In this document: one piece after another, positions 1 through 10,656 of the stretch
Layout: every line of letters begins with the position of its first letter
Position numbering within the stretch: the first letter of the stretch is position 1
Assembly: GCA_003550325.1 (NCBI GenBank)
Contig: QKWP01000770.1
Span: 1-64,000, forward strand
Direction: 5' to 3'
Length of the DNA stretch: 64,000 bases
From: Gigaspora rosea
Taxonomy: Eukaryota; Glomeromycota; Glomeromycetes; Diversisporales; Gigasporaceae
Notes under the pieces: generated by a model
Told to the model about the DNA's origin: nothing
What the model saw: the letters and a program-made list of their open reading frames with translations, nothing else
Database searches by the model: none
Position numbers and translations under genes: made by a program

Positions 1-109
1 CAAAAGTATGTGAATTCTGTGCACATTTCTAGCCAAAAATATGTGAAACTTTTTAAAAACATGTGCACATGTGCACATTGTGCACATAGATTTTATACAC
101 TGCTTTTGA

Positions 110-700
110 TAATCATTGTTTTTTTTTTTTGCGCTTGTTTTTTTTTGCACTTGTGTTTTGTTTTTTTTTTATTTTGATATTAAAAACTATTTTTTTTTCT
201 CTCTCTGTCATTGGAGCTGTTACCAGAGAGCCGTCGTTGGAGTCATCGTTGGAGCTGTCGTTGGAGTTATCGTTAAAGCCTTGAAGTAAAAGACACAAAG
301 TAGGTAGCTTGGGCGTTTTTTAATCTTTTTGCATTTTGGTGTCTGGGGAGTTTTTTTTGTTTACTAATTCATCATTTTTCTTCGGTGTCTTCTTTCTTTG
401 TCGCTCTTTGATTCTTCATAGTCTTTCTGCGGTGCTTTCAGTAAGTTCATATTTCTTCTGACAAGTATTTGTGGATTCTTTCAATAGTTCATCGTGATTG
501 TTTGTCATTTTTTGGAGGGTTTCTTCTGTTAGTTCGTCCGTCATTTTTTCAGTGGCATCTTTGGTCCGTCGAAATCATCAAGGATGCCATGCGGAAATAA
601 GGATATCAACAATTGTATTAAGGAATTTCAACTTAAATCGACAGAATATTTTTGGAGTGAATTCCTTTTAATAAGTTCGAGAATATTCAAAGGCTTGGTG
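110..700 (-). pseudogene. Charged, low-complexity coding relic
   Basis: One minus-strand frame stays mostly open from about 700 down to 110 and reads as protein-like sequence, interrupted by a few stop codons. The middle part is rich in Glu/Lys/Thr (for example TDELTEETLQKMTNNHDELL), followed by a Lys/Arg-rich stretch. The end is an Asn-Asp-Ser run (DNSNDSSNDDSNDGS) encoded by a 12-bp DNA repeat of the type CGTTGGAGYYRT at about 229-276. I do not recognise a family. It could be the decayed 3' part of a host or transposon gene; the compositional bias makes chance openness possible. Confidence 0.3.
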
Positions 701-1504
701 ATAGATTTTTTGCAATCCGGTTAAGGTCTTGAGAAATTCTTGGTGGTTATTATCCTATTGGTTGGAATAAGCGGTTTAAGATTTTTGAAGTTCAAAAATT
801 CTTTTCCAATTTGAGTGTTTTTATTTCGTTTCTTTATAATTGTATTTTTTTTTTAAAAAAAAAAAATCTTAAATAAAGGGTTTAAATTCATTTAAGAATG
901 CCCGAATTTTGATTAAGCTTGAGAAATTAATAAATGTCGCAGATCATAATTTAAAATGAAATCTACATTCTATACTTAACCTGCTAGCCTTCTAAAGCCC
1001 ATTAATACTTGTTTATTATAATTTTTTTTAAAACTAACCCTAACCCTAAACCCCTAACCCTAAAAAATGTACCCCAAAAAAAATTAGTTTTCGAGATTTT
1101 ATACTATCATTTCATTTTAATCTGGATTTCATTATGATCTGTCACAATAAATAATAAAAAAAAAACTTGACTTGTTTGTTCCTTTATTTATTATTTCGTT
1201 TTAAACTTGAAATAGAAGTTGAAAAAACATATTACAAAAAATCTGCAGATATGGGCGAAAGTATTTGCGCGGGTAATACAAAACCTGATTTTGTTAATAA
1301 ACTACCTAAGTGCGTGAGATAAAAATTTAGAGTTAGGGTCTTAACATTAGAGTCTATAAGATTAGAATAGTGCTTATTGTAGTAAAATTTCATTCTTGTC
1401 ATTTTTAATTAGTGCACCAAAGTCGAATTAAACCTTAATTTTTGCATATTTTCGCTTTTTTCTTCTTTTACGTGTGTTCGTATTAAAAGGAAGTAGTGAT
1501 ATAA
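701..1504. other. Non-coding AT-rich spacer
   Basis: No convincing coding frame is seen on either strand. It holds homopolymer A/T runs and one telomere-like tract, listed separately. Confidence 0.5.
1034..1064. repeat. Interstitial telomere-like CCCTAA tract
   Basis: Four or five CCCTAA/CCCCTAA units in tandem match the complement of the TTAGGG telomere repeat. Similar short tracts recur at about 16818-16840, 17580-17590, 17911-17930 and 56545-56612. Confidence 0.7.
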
Positions 1505-1598
1505 TCGACTAATAAAAATCATCACATGAGTCACGTGCTCGATTTATTTACCAAAATAAATCGAGCACGTGATTCACATGATTGATTTTTATTGGTTG
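1505..1598. repeat. Near-perfect hairpin with CACGTG in both arms
   Basis: Two arms of about 40-45 bases, separated by about four, are near-perfect reverse complements. Each contains GTCACGTGCTCGATTTATTT or its complement. The hairpin is followed at about 1606-1620 by the short palindrome GTCGCCATGGTGAC. This could be a small foldback transposon; I see no clear target duplication. Confidence 0.6.
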
Positions 1599-1639
1599 AT
1601 CACAGGGTCGCCATGGTGACAGGTCGCCATAAACTAATG

Positions 1640-1980
1640 CTCTTATTAAAAATACATTTTTAATTAATATTACATATTTTATTATATATTACGTATTATT
1701 TTTACATTATTACAAATATTTTAAACTACTTTTGCACTTTGTTGCATCTAATTCTATTACTATTACAAAAAACTAGCCCTATACACTTGTTTTTGCTCAC
1801 CCCACAGTTAGCTATTATCTTTGCTTCTTTGTTTTCTATCATTTTTGAAAGTGTTAGAAGTTGTAGTTGGCATGCGCAAGGTTTTGAAAAGTAGTTGTTT
1901 TTCTTGCAAAGTGCTGAAATAAAATAAATTAATAAAAAAAATTTAAAAATAAACCAAAAAAAACAAAAACAAAAGCACAA
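1640..1980. repeat. Dispersed repeat, copy 1 (partner 16990-17335)
   Basis: The block containing TTGCATCTAATTCTATTACT and TAGCTATTATCTTTGCTT recurs with modest divergence at 16990-17180. Its right part, with CTTGCAAAGTGC followed by A-rich AATAAAATAAATTAATAAAA, also recurs in the tandem repeats at 3985-4735 and at 18830-19060. The minus-strand open frame here is an artefact of the A-rich sequence. Confidence 0.55.
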
Positions 1981-2073
1981 AACAAAACATATATTTGATA
2001 ATATAGTATATACAGTAACTATTTCCGACGATTCCTCGTACCAACTTTTTCATAACTACCAACCTATGACAAC

Positions 2074-2915
2074 CAGTGTTTAAATTCAAATCTAAAGTTA
2101 TGTTCTCAAAAGAACATAATATAAATTTTTATTGTTTCAAAAACTTTTTAATATTCATTATATATTAAATGAATTAAATATTAATTTTTAAAAAATGTTC
2201 ATATTCAATACTTACAATTCACATACTAAGTTCATACTTATTTATTAATAATTTTTTTTTAAAGTTTGTATATAATTCTTTATATTTTTTCAACATAACA
2301 CAATATATTATACAATTCAATTTCTAATAATTTTGTTAAATTTCAAGTGCTTGTCATATTTGCTGATAATAAAACAAGACTTTCTATAATATTTTACTGA
2401 TGCTACTATTGGTTAATGTGATAAATTAGAATCAAATTACTTTGTTATTTAACTATTTAAATTTCATACTAACAAATACTTTGTATCTTTTTGCTTGCTT
2501 AGTATTAGCATATCATTTGACACAAATCATCTATATAAGTTTATACAATAATAATACTCTTGCACAATTAATAAATGTTTTATTTTAAAAATCTTTAAAG
2601 ATGATTTTCTTAATATTTATTTGTTATCTATATTGTGCAACTTTAAATATATGTGCTATACATAGTATGTATATACATATGTACATATGTATATACATAT
2701 ATATATTTATGCAGAATTTGTCATGATCAAATTACATTATCAAATTGATGAACATTTTATATAATTTATTGTTCTTATTAATAAATCTAGAACATAAAAA
2801 TTTTATAAATGTTCTCTTTGAACCATCAAATAAGAGAAGCTTTTCTAAATATCAATGACTTAAAAAAATTCAAATGTTCATTGAGAATCATGAGAATATT
2901 GAATTTTAAACACTG
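2074..2915. mobile_element. hAT-like MITE, 842 bp
   Basis: The ends are CAGTGTTTAAATTCAA and its inverted counterpart, and the inverted similarity runs further inward. Flanking 8-mers ATGACAAC (2066-2073) and ATAACAAC (2916-2923) match at 7 of 8 positions. No transposase is encoded. The centre holds a self-complementary TATATACATATGTACATATG run at about 2665-2705. CAGTG-type ends with 8-bp duplications are typical of the hAT superfamily. Confidence 0.75.
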
Positions 2916-2956
2916 ATAACAACTATACAATTATTATACTTATACACAATAAAACT

Positions 2957-3362
2957 TTACCTTGGAGCAACTAGGAACCAGAGTTCCAGATTGAATATTG
3001 AAATAACTGAAATAGAGCTGAAAAAGAGTTCTCTTTTTGGGTTTGACTCCCCAGTAGAAAACTCTGATACTGCAAAAGAAGTAGTAGAGCCAAAAACTCT
3101 AAAGTTTTTGTCAAAAGGAGTAGAAACATTTGTGGAAACATACTTTTGGTTGAATATAATATTTTGTATAGCATATACTCTTTCAGTTCTTTGCAAGTTG
3201 GTACTTCTGGTATTTCCTCTTGGTCTTTTCGAAATTTCGCCAAAAAGTGGGAAATCTAGCTTACCCCCTCCAGAAGATCAGCAGTATTTATGCCTTCCAA
3301 ATTGGGATTGCACCTACCTAATTGGAGTCAACATCACGAGTGCTCATTTTGCTGCAATATAA
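2957..3362 (+). other. Uncertain ORF, open on both strands
   Basis: A plus-strand frame of 123 codons (2991-3362) overlaps two minus-strand frames of 79 and 90 codons. The plus product has a hydrophobic segment (roughly residues 51-78, FWLNIIFCIAYTLSVLCKLV) and a short Pro-rich tail. Neither strand gives a recognisable domain. The base composition is less AT-rich than the flanks, which suggests an old coding fragment, but its direction cannot be decided. Confidence 0.2.
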
Positions 3363-3984
3363 ACAATGAATGACGTGTCAGAGATTTTTATGGAATATTG
3401 TAGAAATTTCTTTTTTTTTGTAATTTAGGTGTAGTTTTTTTTTTAGTGTATATTTAGCTGCTTTATAGTTTATATATAATACTTTGGTAGAGTTTCTATA
3501 CAGTATTATATAATTTTTACATTCACACATTTTTATATGTGTTTGTTATAGATTAGTTTTTTTTCTTTGTCTTTCTCATCTTTCTTCTTTTCTTTTTGTC
3601 ATTTTTGGTACTTTGCTTAGGTTTTGTAGTTTTTCCCCCTTTTTTTACTTCCCTTTTAAATTTCTTGCTTGTATCTTTTTTCTTTTTGGTTTTGGATTGA
3701 AATCACTCCACTATTGAAGCTAGGTAAGGAGGATTTAAGGAAATCAGCAATCTTGACAAGGCTAATAACAGCCAATCAGTGATTATAGGGGAGCACATGC
3801 AGAGTAGGAGAAAATTGTTATTGCAGCAGATCGTACTTAGTGGACATTAAGTAGCACGAGTAAGTTTTTATTAGAGAAAGGAGGGATTTTGGTAGCAGCT
3901 ATTGTAAACTGAAATTTTGTATACAAAGTTATGCAGTCTTCCTAGTTAATAAAAGCAGGATTGCCAAAGGTTAAAAAAAAATAA
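3363..3984. other. Spacer, no gene seen
   Basis: T-rich low-complexity DNA at 3400-3690, then a less AT-biased stretch at 3690-3900 without a sustained open frame. Confidence 0.4.
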
Positions 3985-4735
3985 AGTGAAACCTTTTAAG
4001 AACTTGCAAAAACTTGCACAATTTAGCAAAAACTTGCGAAAACTTGCACCCATTTCTCTAAAGAAGCATTCTTGAAAATTTAGAAATTGCTGGGAGTGTG
4101 TTCTTGAAAGTGTCAGAAGTTGTAGTTGGTATGTGCAATGTTTCGAAAAGTTTTGTTTATCTCGCAAAATTGCCAAAATAAAATAAATTAATAAAAAAAT
4201 TTTAAAAATAAACCAAAAAAAAAAACAAAAACATGCAACGAAAAATAAATGAAATAAAACATTTGCAAGACTTGCAAAAACTTGCAAAAACTTGCAAAAA
4301 CTTGCGCACATTTCTCTAAAAAAGTGTTTTTGAAATTTAGAAATTGCTAGTATGTGTTCTTAATAGCGTCAAAAGTCATAGTTGGCATGCGCAAGCTTTT
4401 GAAAAGTTGTTTTTTTTCTCGCAAAGTGCCAAAATAAAATGAATTAATAAAAAAATTTTAAAAATAAACTAAAAAACAAAACAAAAAACACGAAACGAAA
4501 AAATAAATGAAGTGAAACCTTGCAAGAACTTGCGAAAACTTGTGAAAACTTGTGCTCATTTCTCTAAAGAAATGTTCTTGAAAATTTAGAAATTGCTGGG
4601 GGTGTGTTCTTGAAAGTGTTGAAATAGTAGTTGCATGCGCAATGTTTCAAAAAGTTGGATTGTTTTTCTTGTAAAGTGCCAAAATAAAAATAAATAAAAA
4701 AACAAACAAAAAAAACATAAAAAACAAAAAAATGA
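3985..4735. repeat. Three tandem copies of a 250-260-bp repeat
   Basis: Each unit runs from a cluster of ACTTGCAAAA motifs through CATTTCTCTAAAGAA, TTTAGAAATTGCT and GGCATGCGCAA to CAAAGTGCCAAAATAAAAT and an A-rich tail. The anchor CATTTCTCTAAA lies at about 4050, 4309 and 4557. A partial relative lies at 18830-19060, and fragments at 1855-1980. The minus-strand open frame across it is a product of the repeat. Confidence 0.75.
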
Positions 4736-4769
4736 AAAAAAACAAAATAGAAGATATAATTATAAACAA

Positions 4770-5075
4770 AATATCTAATCTGATCTTGTAGTACACAATT
4801 TGAATATCATCAAACTATTTTGAACTATTTTGAAAAATTAGTCTTATGCACGATTCAGGTTACAGATCTACTGATAGTTCTAAAATATTTTGAAAGGGTT
4901 CGAAATATTTTGTTATATATTTCGAAATATTTTGAAATTACTTTCATAATTTTTCAAAAATTTGATATTTCAAAATATTTCGAAATATATTACATAATAT
5001 TTTGCTTATATTATGGTTTGTAAGATCTTAAGTAAGATTATGCTACATGTATTATAAATTTGCTGATGTATATAT
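4770..5075. repeat. Dispersed GAAATATTTTG-rich repeat, copy 1
   Basis: Clusters of overlapping TTTCGAAATATTTTGAAAT-type palindromes are followed by a terminal AAATTTGCTGATGTA. Relatives lie at 16226-16410 (inverted, starting GTACATCAGCAAA) and 19985-20245, which share that terminal motif. Probably a small inverted-repeat transposon family whose other end I could not fix. Confidence 0.5.
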
Positions 5076-5102
5076 TTAAAAATCAAATCAACTAACAATA
5101 TA

Positions 5103-5460
5103 CAGTCAATTCTTTCTAAGTGCAAGTCAATGTGGCCAGCAAAATATCTTGCATTTAGAGAGAACTTGCAATTAAAGAAAATTAATTAATATATAATTAA
5201 TTTTTTTAAATGCAAGTTTATAAATGTAAAAAATATTTTGCACTTAGAAAACATCTTATAATTAGATAAATCAATTTAATTAGTTGATAAAATATCTTAC
5301 AATTAGAGAAAATAATTTTATATATGCTGATAAAAAAAAACTTGCACTTACAGATAGAGAACTTGCACTTATTTTATAAGTGCTAACTTGGGCCAGTCTA
5401 TTTTATTGCACTTAAAGAGAACTTGCATTTAGAGGACATGCACTTAGAGAGAGTTGATTG
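5103..5460. mobile_element. Tc1/mariner-like MITE, TA-flanked
   Basis: Ends are CAGTCAATTCTTTCTAAGTG and, inverted, CACTTAGAGAGAGTTGATTG, each flanked by TA. The interior repeats CTTGCATTTAGAGAGAAC-like words in both orientations. A relative with the same ends lies at 49291-49617. There is no coding capacity. Confidence 0.7.
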
Positions 5461-5462
5461 TA

Positions 5463-7032
5463 TAGTAATCATCCAAAGCTAAAAATAATTCCAAACAAAG
5501 AAATATCAAAGAGAAAGATCAAACATACCCCATAAAAATATAGATAATAGTTAAATATATTTAGAAAATTAAAATCAACCAACAATATCTAGAGTTACCA
5601 AAACCAGAAAATAATTTCAAATTAAAAAAACATTGAAGGGAAAAATTGAAATCCACCTGGTAAAAAAAAAAGTGGTAGTTAAAAATTGAAAACTAACAAT
5701 ATATAGTAGTAACCCAAAGCAGAAAAAATAATTTCAAACAAAAAATGTTAAAAAAAGATCAAAACCCACCTGGTAAAAAGAAAGGATAGTAGTTAAATAT
5801 ATTTAGAAAAACAAAATCAATCAACAATATATAGTGTAATGGGTTAATCTGTAGCTTTTGCTACAAAATGACTTAGTCCAAATGGCGAGCACTTTATCAC
5901 ATTCTACAGCTGATTTTCAATTACTATATTACTAAGTTAAGTGTTTTTATATTTAAACAAATGTCTCTACTTTATTGATTTTGAAAGAGAAGCTTACTAA
6001 ATTTCATTATTTTGCATCGCTTATATATTCCTATTTTAACTACAACTATTACATTACTTCGATCATTACTCCTATTTAATTACATATTTCGTTTATGCAT
6101 CATTTTATTTCTAATTGCATCATTGTTCTGATCCCTATGTAATCAAACCCGAACCCAATCAATCGCATTCATTATATGCACAAGATATCGATTGATCGAT
6201 CATTGCATCCTTAGTTTTAACTAAGAACCTCGTATACTATAAACTAATATGACAATAGTAATCACTAAAAGCAAGAAAAATAATTCCAAGCAAAGAATTA
6301 TTATAAAGAAAGATCAAATCCCATCTAGTAAAAAAGAATATATAGTAGTTAAATATATTTAAAAAATTGAAATCAACTAACAATATATAGTGATCACGCA
6401 AAGCTAAAAAATAATTCAAAAAAAATGTAAAAGAGAAAGATCGAAACCTACCTAGCAAAAAAAGAATAGTAGTAGTTAAATATATTTAAAAAATTAAAAT
6501 CAACCAACAATATATAAAGTCACCCAAGTCAGAAAAATAATTTCAAATGAAAAAAAAATTGAACAAAAAGATTGAAACCCATCTGGTAAAAAAGAATAGG
6601 TAGTTAAACATGTTTAGAATCAAATTTAACCAACAATATATAGTAATCACCCAAAGCCAAAAAAAGTAATTCCAAATAAAAAAATGTCAAGAGAAAGATC
6701 AAAGCCCCCTGATAAAAAAGAATAGGTAGTGTTAAATATAAAAAGAAAGATCAAAATCCATCTAGTAAAAAAAGAATGGATAGTAGTTAAATAAATTTAA
6801 AATCGAAACCAGCCAAAATATTTTGTAGTTATCCAAAGCCAGAAAAATAATTTCAAATGTAGAAACATCAAAGAGAAAGATCAAAACCCATCTGGTAAAA
6901 AAGAAATGGTAGGTTAAATATATTTAGAAAATCAAAAATAGCCAACAATGTATAGAGTAATTCCAAATGAAGGAATATCAAAGAGAAAGATCAAAATCAC
7001 CTGGTAAAAAGAATGGGTGGTAGTTAAATATA
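5463..7032. repeat. Tandem array of ~120-130-bp units
   Basis: About ten degenerate copies contain AACAATATATAGT, CCAAAGCCAGAAAAATAAT, AAAGAGAAAGATCAAAACCC, CACCTGGTAAAAAAGAAT and TAGTTAAATATATTTAGAAA in that order. Anchor words fall near 5474, 5597, 5708, 6251, 6392, 6521, 6650, 6831 and 6958. The array is interrupted by unrelated DNA at 5838-6240. The short minus-strand frame at 6237-6458 is part of the repeat. Confidence 0.75.
5838..6240. other. Unrelated insertion inside the 120-bp array
   Basis: About 400 bp lacking the array unit. No inverted ends or target duplication could be made out and no open frame is seen. Confidence 0.45.
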
Positions 7033-8067
7033 TTGAATTTTTGTTAATTAACCATTTTATAGATAATACTAATTATTAGCTGTTTTGTATTTAATAATTT
7101 ATAGCATATTTATAAATAAATTATGCAAATAAGACTGAAATTAATATTTAGTATATTTATAATATGGATGGTAAACAATAAATTCGAATAGATAATTTAA
7201 AAAATAACTTTGTGTTGCTAGGCGATTTTTTTTTTATATACATTTTTTGCATTTTTTTATTAATTAGCTTGTTTTATTGTCTATTTTTTTTTTATTTTCA
7301 ATTATGCGAATTTTATTTTTTTTTAATATAGCTAAACTCTATTATAAATTTTTAATTATGCCGAAGAACATTAATAGTATAATTCTCATTATTGCTTGGA
7401 CATAAAGTTTTTATTGCTTGGACATAGAATTTTTATTTTTCACCAATTGTCAAAACTTTGGAATAATTTGGGTAAACTTAAAATGAGAAATGACGCGAAA
7501 GATGTATACTGGTGCTAGAGTTCATCTGTTTAATTGGTCGTGCTCAAAAGAGTGCGCACAAAAGTGTGTAAGTGATAATAGAATCATGGTGGAGTGAAAA
7601 ACTAAAATATTAATTGGTGATGGTCAAACTATAATATTAAATTGCAAAAATTGAAATCTTAATTATAATGGAAATTTGAAAACTATTCTTTGTTATCGTC
7701 CAAAGTATTTATTTTTTACCGATTTCGTCTGCGATTATTATAATAGTAATTTATTTATTTGAGATAAACTGCTACATTTCATTTATAATTGATTTTTTAT
7801 TCACAATAATTTAGTATAATTTAGTACTCGAAAAAGATATAATCATTAAACTAAGCATCAGAATAGGTAATTGTTTGGTGCATTAACACAGCGAACATTT
7901 ATTAAACTATTTAATCAAGTTATTTAAGTCCCGAACATCCAATTTTATTTACGATAATTTGTGGGCAAGTATTAAGAACATATATTATCTGTTTTCGAAA
8001 TATTTAAAATATGCAATTAAAATTCATAAATATCTTTTACTTAACTAATTTAATTTAGCGCATAAGT
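7033..8067. other. AT-rich spacer
   Basis: No gene, RNA or clear repeat is seen. T- and A-rich runs dominate. Confidence 0.4.
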
Positions 8068-8230
8068 ATAATTTATAGTTATTGGCACTGGGTTGTTACG
8101 TCAGACATCGTCAATAAGATTGTATAGATATATTGAATAAACCAGTTACACACATGGGTTCTTATTTAAATCCCGTGCCTTTGACACGGAATACAAATCC
8201 GCGTGTACCCATACAATAACTATAAATTAT
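8068..8230. repeat. 17-bp inverted-repeat element with tRNA-arm-like hairpin
   Basis: ATAATTTATAGTTATTG at 8068-8084 is repeated as an exact reverse complement at 8214-8230. Inside lies CCGTGCCTTTGACACGG, a 5-bp stem with a 7-base loop shaped like an anticodon arm, bracketed by ATGGGT and ACCCAT. The bracketed unit is only about 59 bases with no recognisable D or T arm, so it is not called a tRNA. Possibly a small MITE. Confidence 0.5.
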
Positions 8231-8589
8231 TCATGTTAGTCGTTTATTAACCTAATTAATCTAAGAATTTAAAATAAGCTATTCAATTTAATGAATCTAT
8301 ACTATTTTATTCTCATAAATTAGTCGATGACATTTATGTTTAATCTAAGTGCTACGTAAATAAAGTGAAAATGAAATGACTAATATGATATCAATTCGAC
8401 AAAAATTATAATTACAGAAAGTAACAAAGATATCACAAATAAAATATGATAAGTGGAGATAGAAGATTGATTATTATATGAGAGGATCTCAATCTGAAGA
8501 CATATGATGTAATGGATATTTTTTAACAACTTAATAAAAAAATTAACGGAATACAATAATAATACAGCAGCGCCTCATTTCGTTTAAAG

Positions 8590-9567
8590 AATTCAAGAAC
8601 CTATATTTTTAATACAATATAAATCAACTAATGACGTTAATCAAAAACATAACTTTCGTATCACTTACAATCAAATGCCTTTTCTCTACGCTCTGGACAA
8701 TACTTTCTGGTCTTAATTCTGTAATTACTGAATTATTTGTGACATACTTGCAACATTGGTTACACTGTTACAAATTAGTCTTCTTGTGATTCGTTACAAT
8801 GTGTTAAATTCTACTGCAAAGTTCCGTACATAAAAAGAACCAATGACAAAAGTTTAGAACATCTAATCAAAATTTTAGAATTAGCTATGGAATTTGTGTT
8901 TGCTCTTTTATTAATAATTAAAAATGTTGGATCATCGAATTAAAAATTTGAAACTTGCAAAGAAAATTTATTATGAAATCGTTATCTGCACTTTAGTTGA
9001 ACGTGATCATATATTTTACTATATAAATACCTTTAATTTAACCCTGACATTTGCTGCATTTGTTATTAATCTATCTAGTTAGGGTAATTGATATGGCATG
9101 GCAAATATTTTATTGTACCACTTTATACATGCATCCCAACAGATGCAATTATGTAAATCTTTACCAAAAAACAAACTGGGCGGTTTCAGGAACTAAGCCT
9201 TTTCCTATTTTTTAAAAGTATATATATATATGTTCATTTATATAATCGTTTACAAGTAGATGTTTATCAAAAGAATTTGATTAAACACATTTACTTTTTT
9301 TGATTCGGAGTATTAAAACCGAAAATAGGATCTTTTAAACTCCACTTATTTCTGAAATAAGTCAATTCTACCGCCAATTTAAATAATGTACCAATATCTT
9401 TAAAAGCTCTCAGTGAAATCAATAATCTGAGAAAGTACCTATCTATCCAAACAAGTAGATCTTATGAACTACAGAACTAATATTTAAATATATTAATTTT
9501 TTTTGAATTTGTCAAATCGTTCGAAATCATTATATTCAAGAAAAATCTTTAAAGTCATTTTATTTCC
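8590..9567 (+). repeat. Upstream part of duplicated gene unit, copy 1
   Basis: Blocks here recur in the same order upstream of the second gene (12610-13361). Examples are CTACGCTCTG, TTCCGTACATAAAAAG, TTTGAAACTTGCAAAG, TATCTGCACTTTAGTTGA and ATGTAAATCTTTACCA. This copy carries about 200 extra bases around 9180-9430. The duplication therefore included non-coding DNA. No other gene is seen in the block. Confidence 0.7.
9485..9567 (+). promoter_or_regulatory. Conserved proximal 5' block of copy 1
   Basis: The 80 bases before the start codon share AATATATTAATTTT, GAATTTG, GTCAAATCGTTC and TTATATTCAAGA in order with the 80 bases before the paralogue. Conservation next to the ATG suggests core promoter or 5' UTR, but may only reflect recent duplication. 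Confidence 0.4.
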
Positions 9568-10656
9568 ATGTCAACATCTTATGATAATAATCTTATAAAC
9601 ACAGCTTTTACAGCTGTAATGGGAACTCATGAGTTTGTATCTGAAAAAGAATTTCTCAATAGACAAGCTCTTGGAGAAAAAGATAGTACAACATATGAGC
9701 AAGTTGACTTATATTCGTTTCATCAAATCAATCTTGTTGGAAATAATCAGAGCGTTGTTGTAAATAATAACAGACAGACTGATCCACACAAAATGTATCA
9801 CAGAAGTATTGCTTATAGTAAATTAATCAATAAGAAAACACTTTCTGATTCACAGAATGATACAATAAATTTGGGTTTACGTACTTCTTTTGGTATACGG
9901 GTGTTTGTTAAAACGCTCACTGGTAAAACTATAACAATTGAATGTGAAGGAAATGACACTATTGACATTGTTAAACAGAAAATTCAAGATAAAGAAAATA
10001 TTCCGAAAAATAAACAACGTTTAAGTTTCGGTGGTGTACTTTTGGAGGATTTCAAAACACTTTCTGACTATTGTATTAAAAAAGAAAGTACATTATACTT
10101 AATTTTACGTCATGGTGGTGGACGTATAATTAGTTACTTAAGTGTGAAAGATTTTTTGGATTCACAGTATGATTACGATTTTACAAATGTTAGTGATATT
10201 GGAAAGACATTTATGCGGGGATTAATACAGTATAAAAGACCATGTGGATGGAAACGTATCGCTTTAAAGGTTACCGGAAAATATGATAACAGTAATGATA
10301 AATGGTTAGGTACTGCTAACGATGCATGGCCAGTATCATATCATGGTACTGCTAAGCATAATGCAAAATCAATTGCTGAAGAAGGTTATGATTTGAGCAA
10401 AGGAAAAAGATTTGTTTATGGACGTGGAATTTATTCAACTCCTGACATACACATAGCTGAACAATATGCGAGTGAATTTGAGTTTGAAGGAGATAAATAT
10501 GTGATGGTATTTCAGAATCGAGTAAATCCTGCTAATTTGCAGAGATTTCCCGTTAGTAATGGTGAATATTGGGTTTCTGAAAAAGGTGAAGATGTCAGAC
10601 CATATGGAATTTGTATTAAAAGAAAAGGTTCCGGAACAAATTATGGATATATTTAA
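9568..10656 (+). CDS. Ubiquitin-like / ADP-ribosyltransferase-like fusion protein, copy 1
   Basis: An intact, intronless 362-residue reading frame. Residues 1-109 are variable and polar. Residues 110-185 align with ubiquitin ([15 protein letters not shown]..., [27 protein letters not shown]). Lysines equivalent to ubiquitin K6, K11, K27, K29, K33 and K63 are kept, K48 is Val, and the Gly-Gly end is kept. After a linker, residues 256-352 resemble the PARP/ART fold: His259 in YHGT, Tyr289 in GRGIYST and Glu333 in NGEYW, ending [10 protein letters not shown]. If it is active, the inferred role is ADP-ribosylation linked to ubiquitin recognition or processing. The start was chosen at [10 protein letters not shown] because the paralogue begins the same way. 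No signal peptide or membrane segment is seen. The UBL call is firm; the ART call rests on motif spacing. Function is unknown. Confidence 0.85.
   Translation: MSTSYDNNLINTAFTAVMGTHEFVSEKEFLNRQALGEKDSTTYEQVDLYSFHQINLVGNNQSVVVNNNRQTDPHKMYHRSIAYSKLINKKTLSDSQNDTINLGLRTSFGIRVFVKTLTGKTITIECEGNDTIDIVKQKIQDKENIPKNKQRLSFGGVLLEDFKTLSDYCIKKESTLYLILRHGGGRIISYLSVKDFLDSQYDYDFTNVSDIGKTFMRGLIQYKRPCGWKRIALKVTGKYDNSNDKWLGTANDAWPVSYHGTAKHNAKSIAEEGYDLSKGKRFVYGRGIYSTPDIHIAEQYASEFEFEGDKYVMVFQNRVNPANLQRFPVSNGEYWVSEKGEDVRPYGICIKRKGSGTNYGYI

Noticed and set aside
5463-7032. Regular repeat array as CRISPR
   Set aside because: The whole 120-130-bp unit repeats with no unique spacers, and no cas-like genes are present.
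8150-8212. tRNA-Lys candidate
   Set aside because: Only an anticodon-arm-like hairpin is present; the length is about 59 bases with no D or T arm and no TTCRANNC box.
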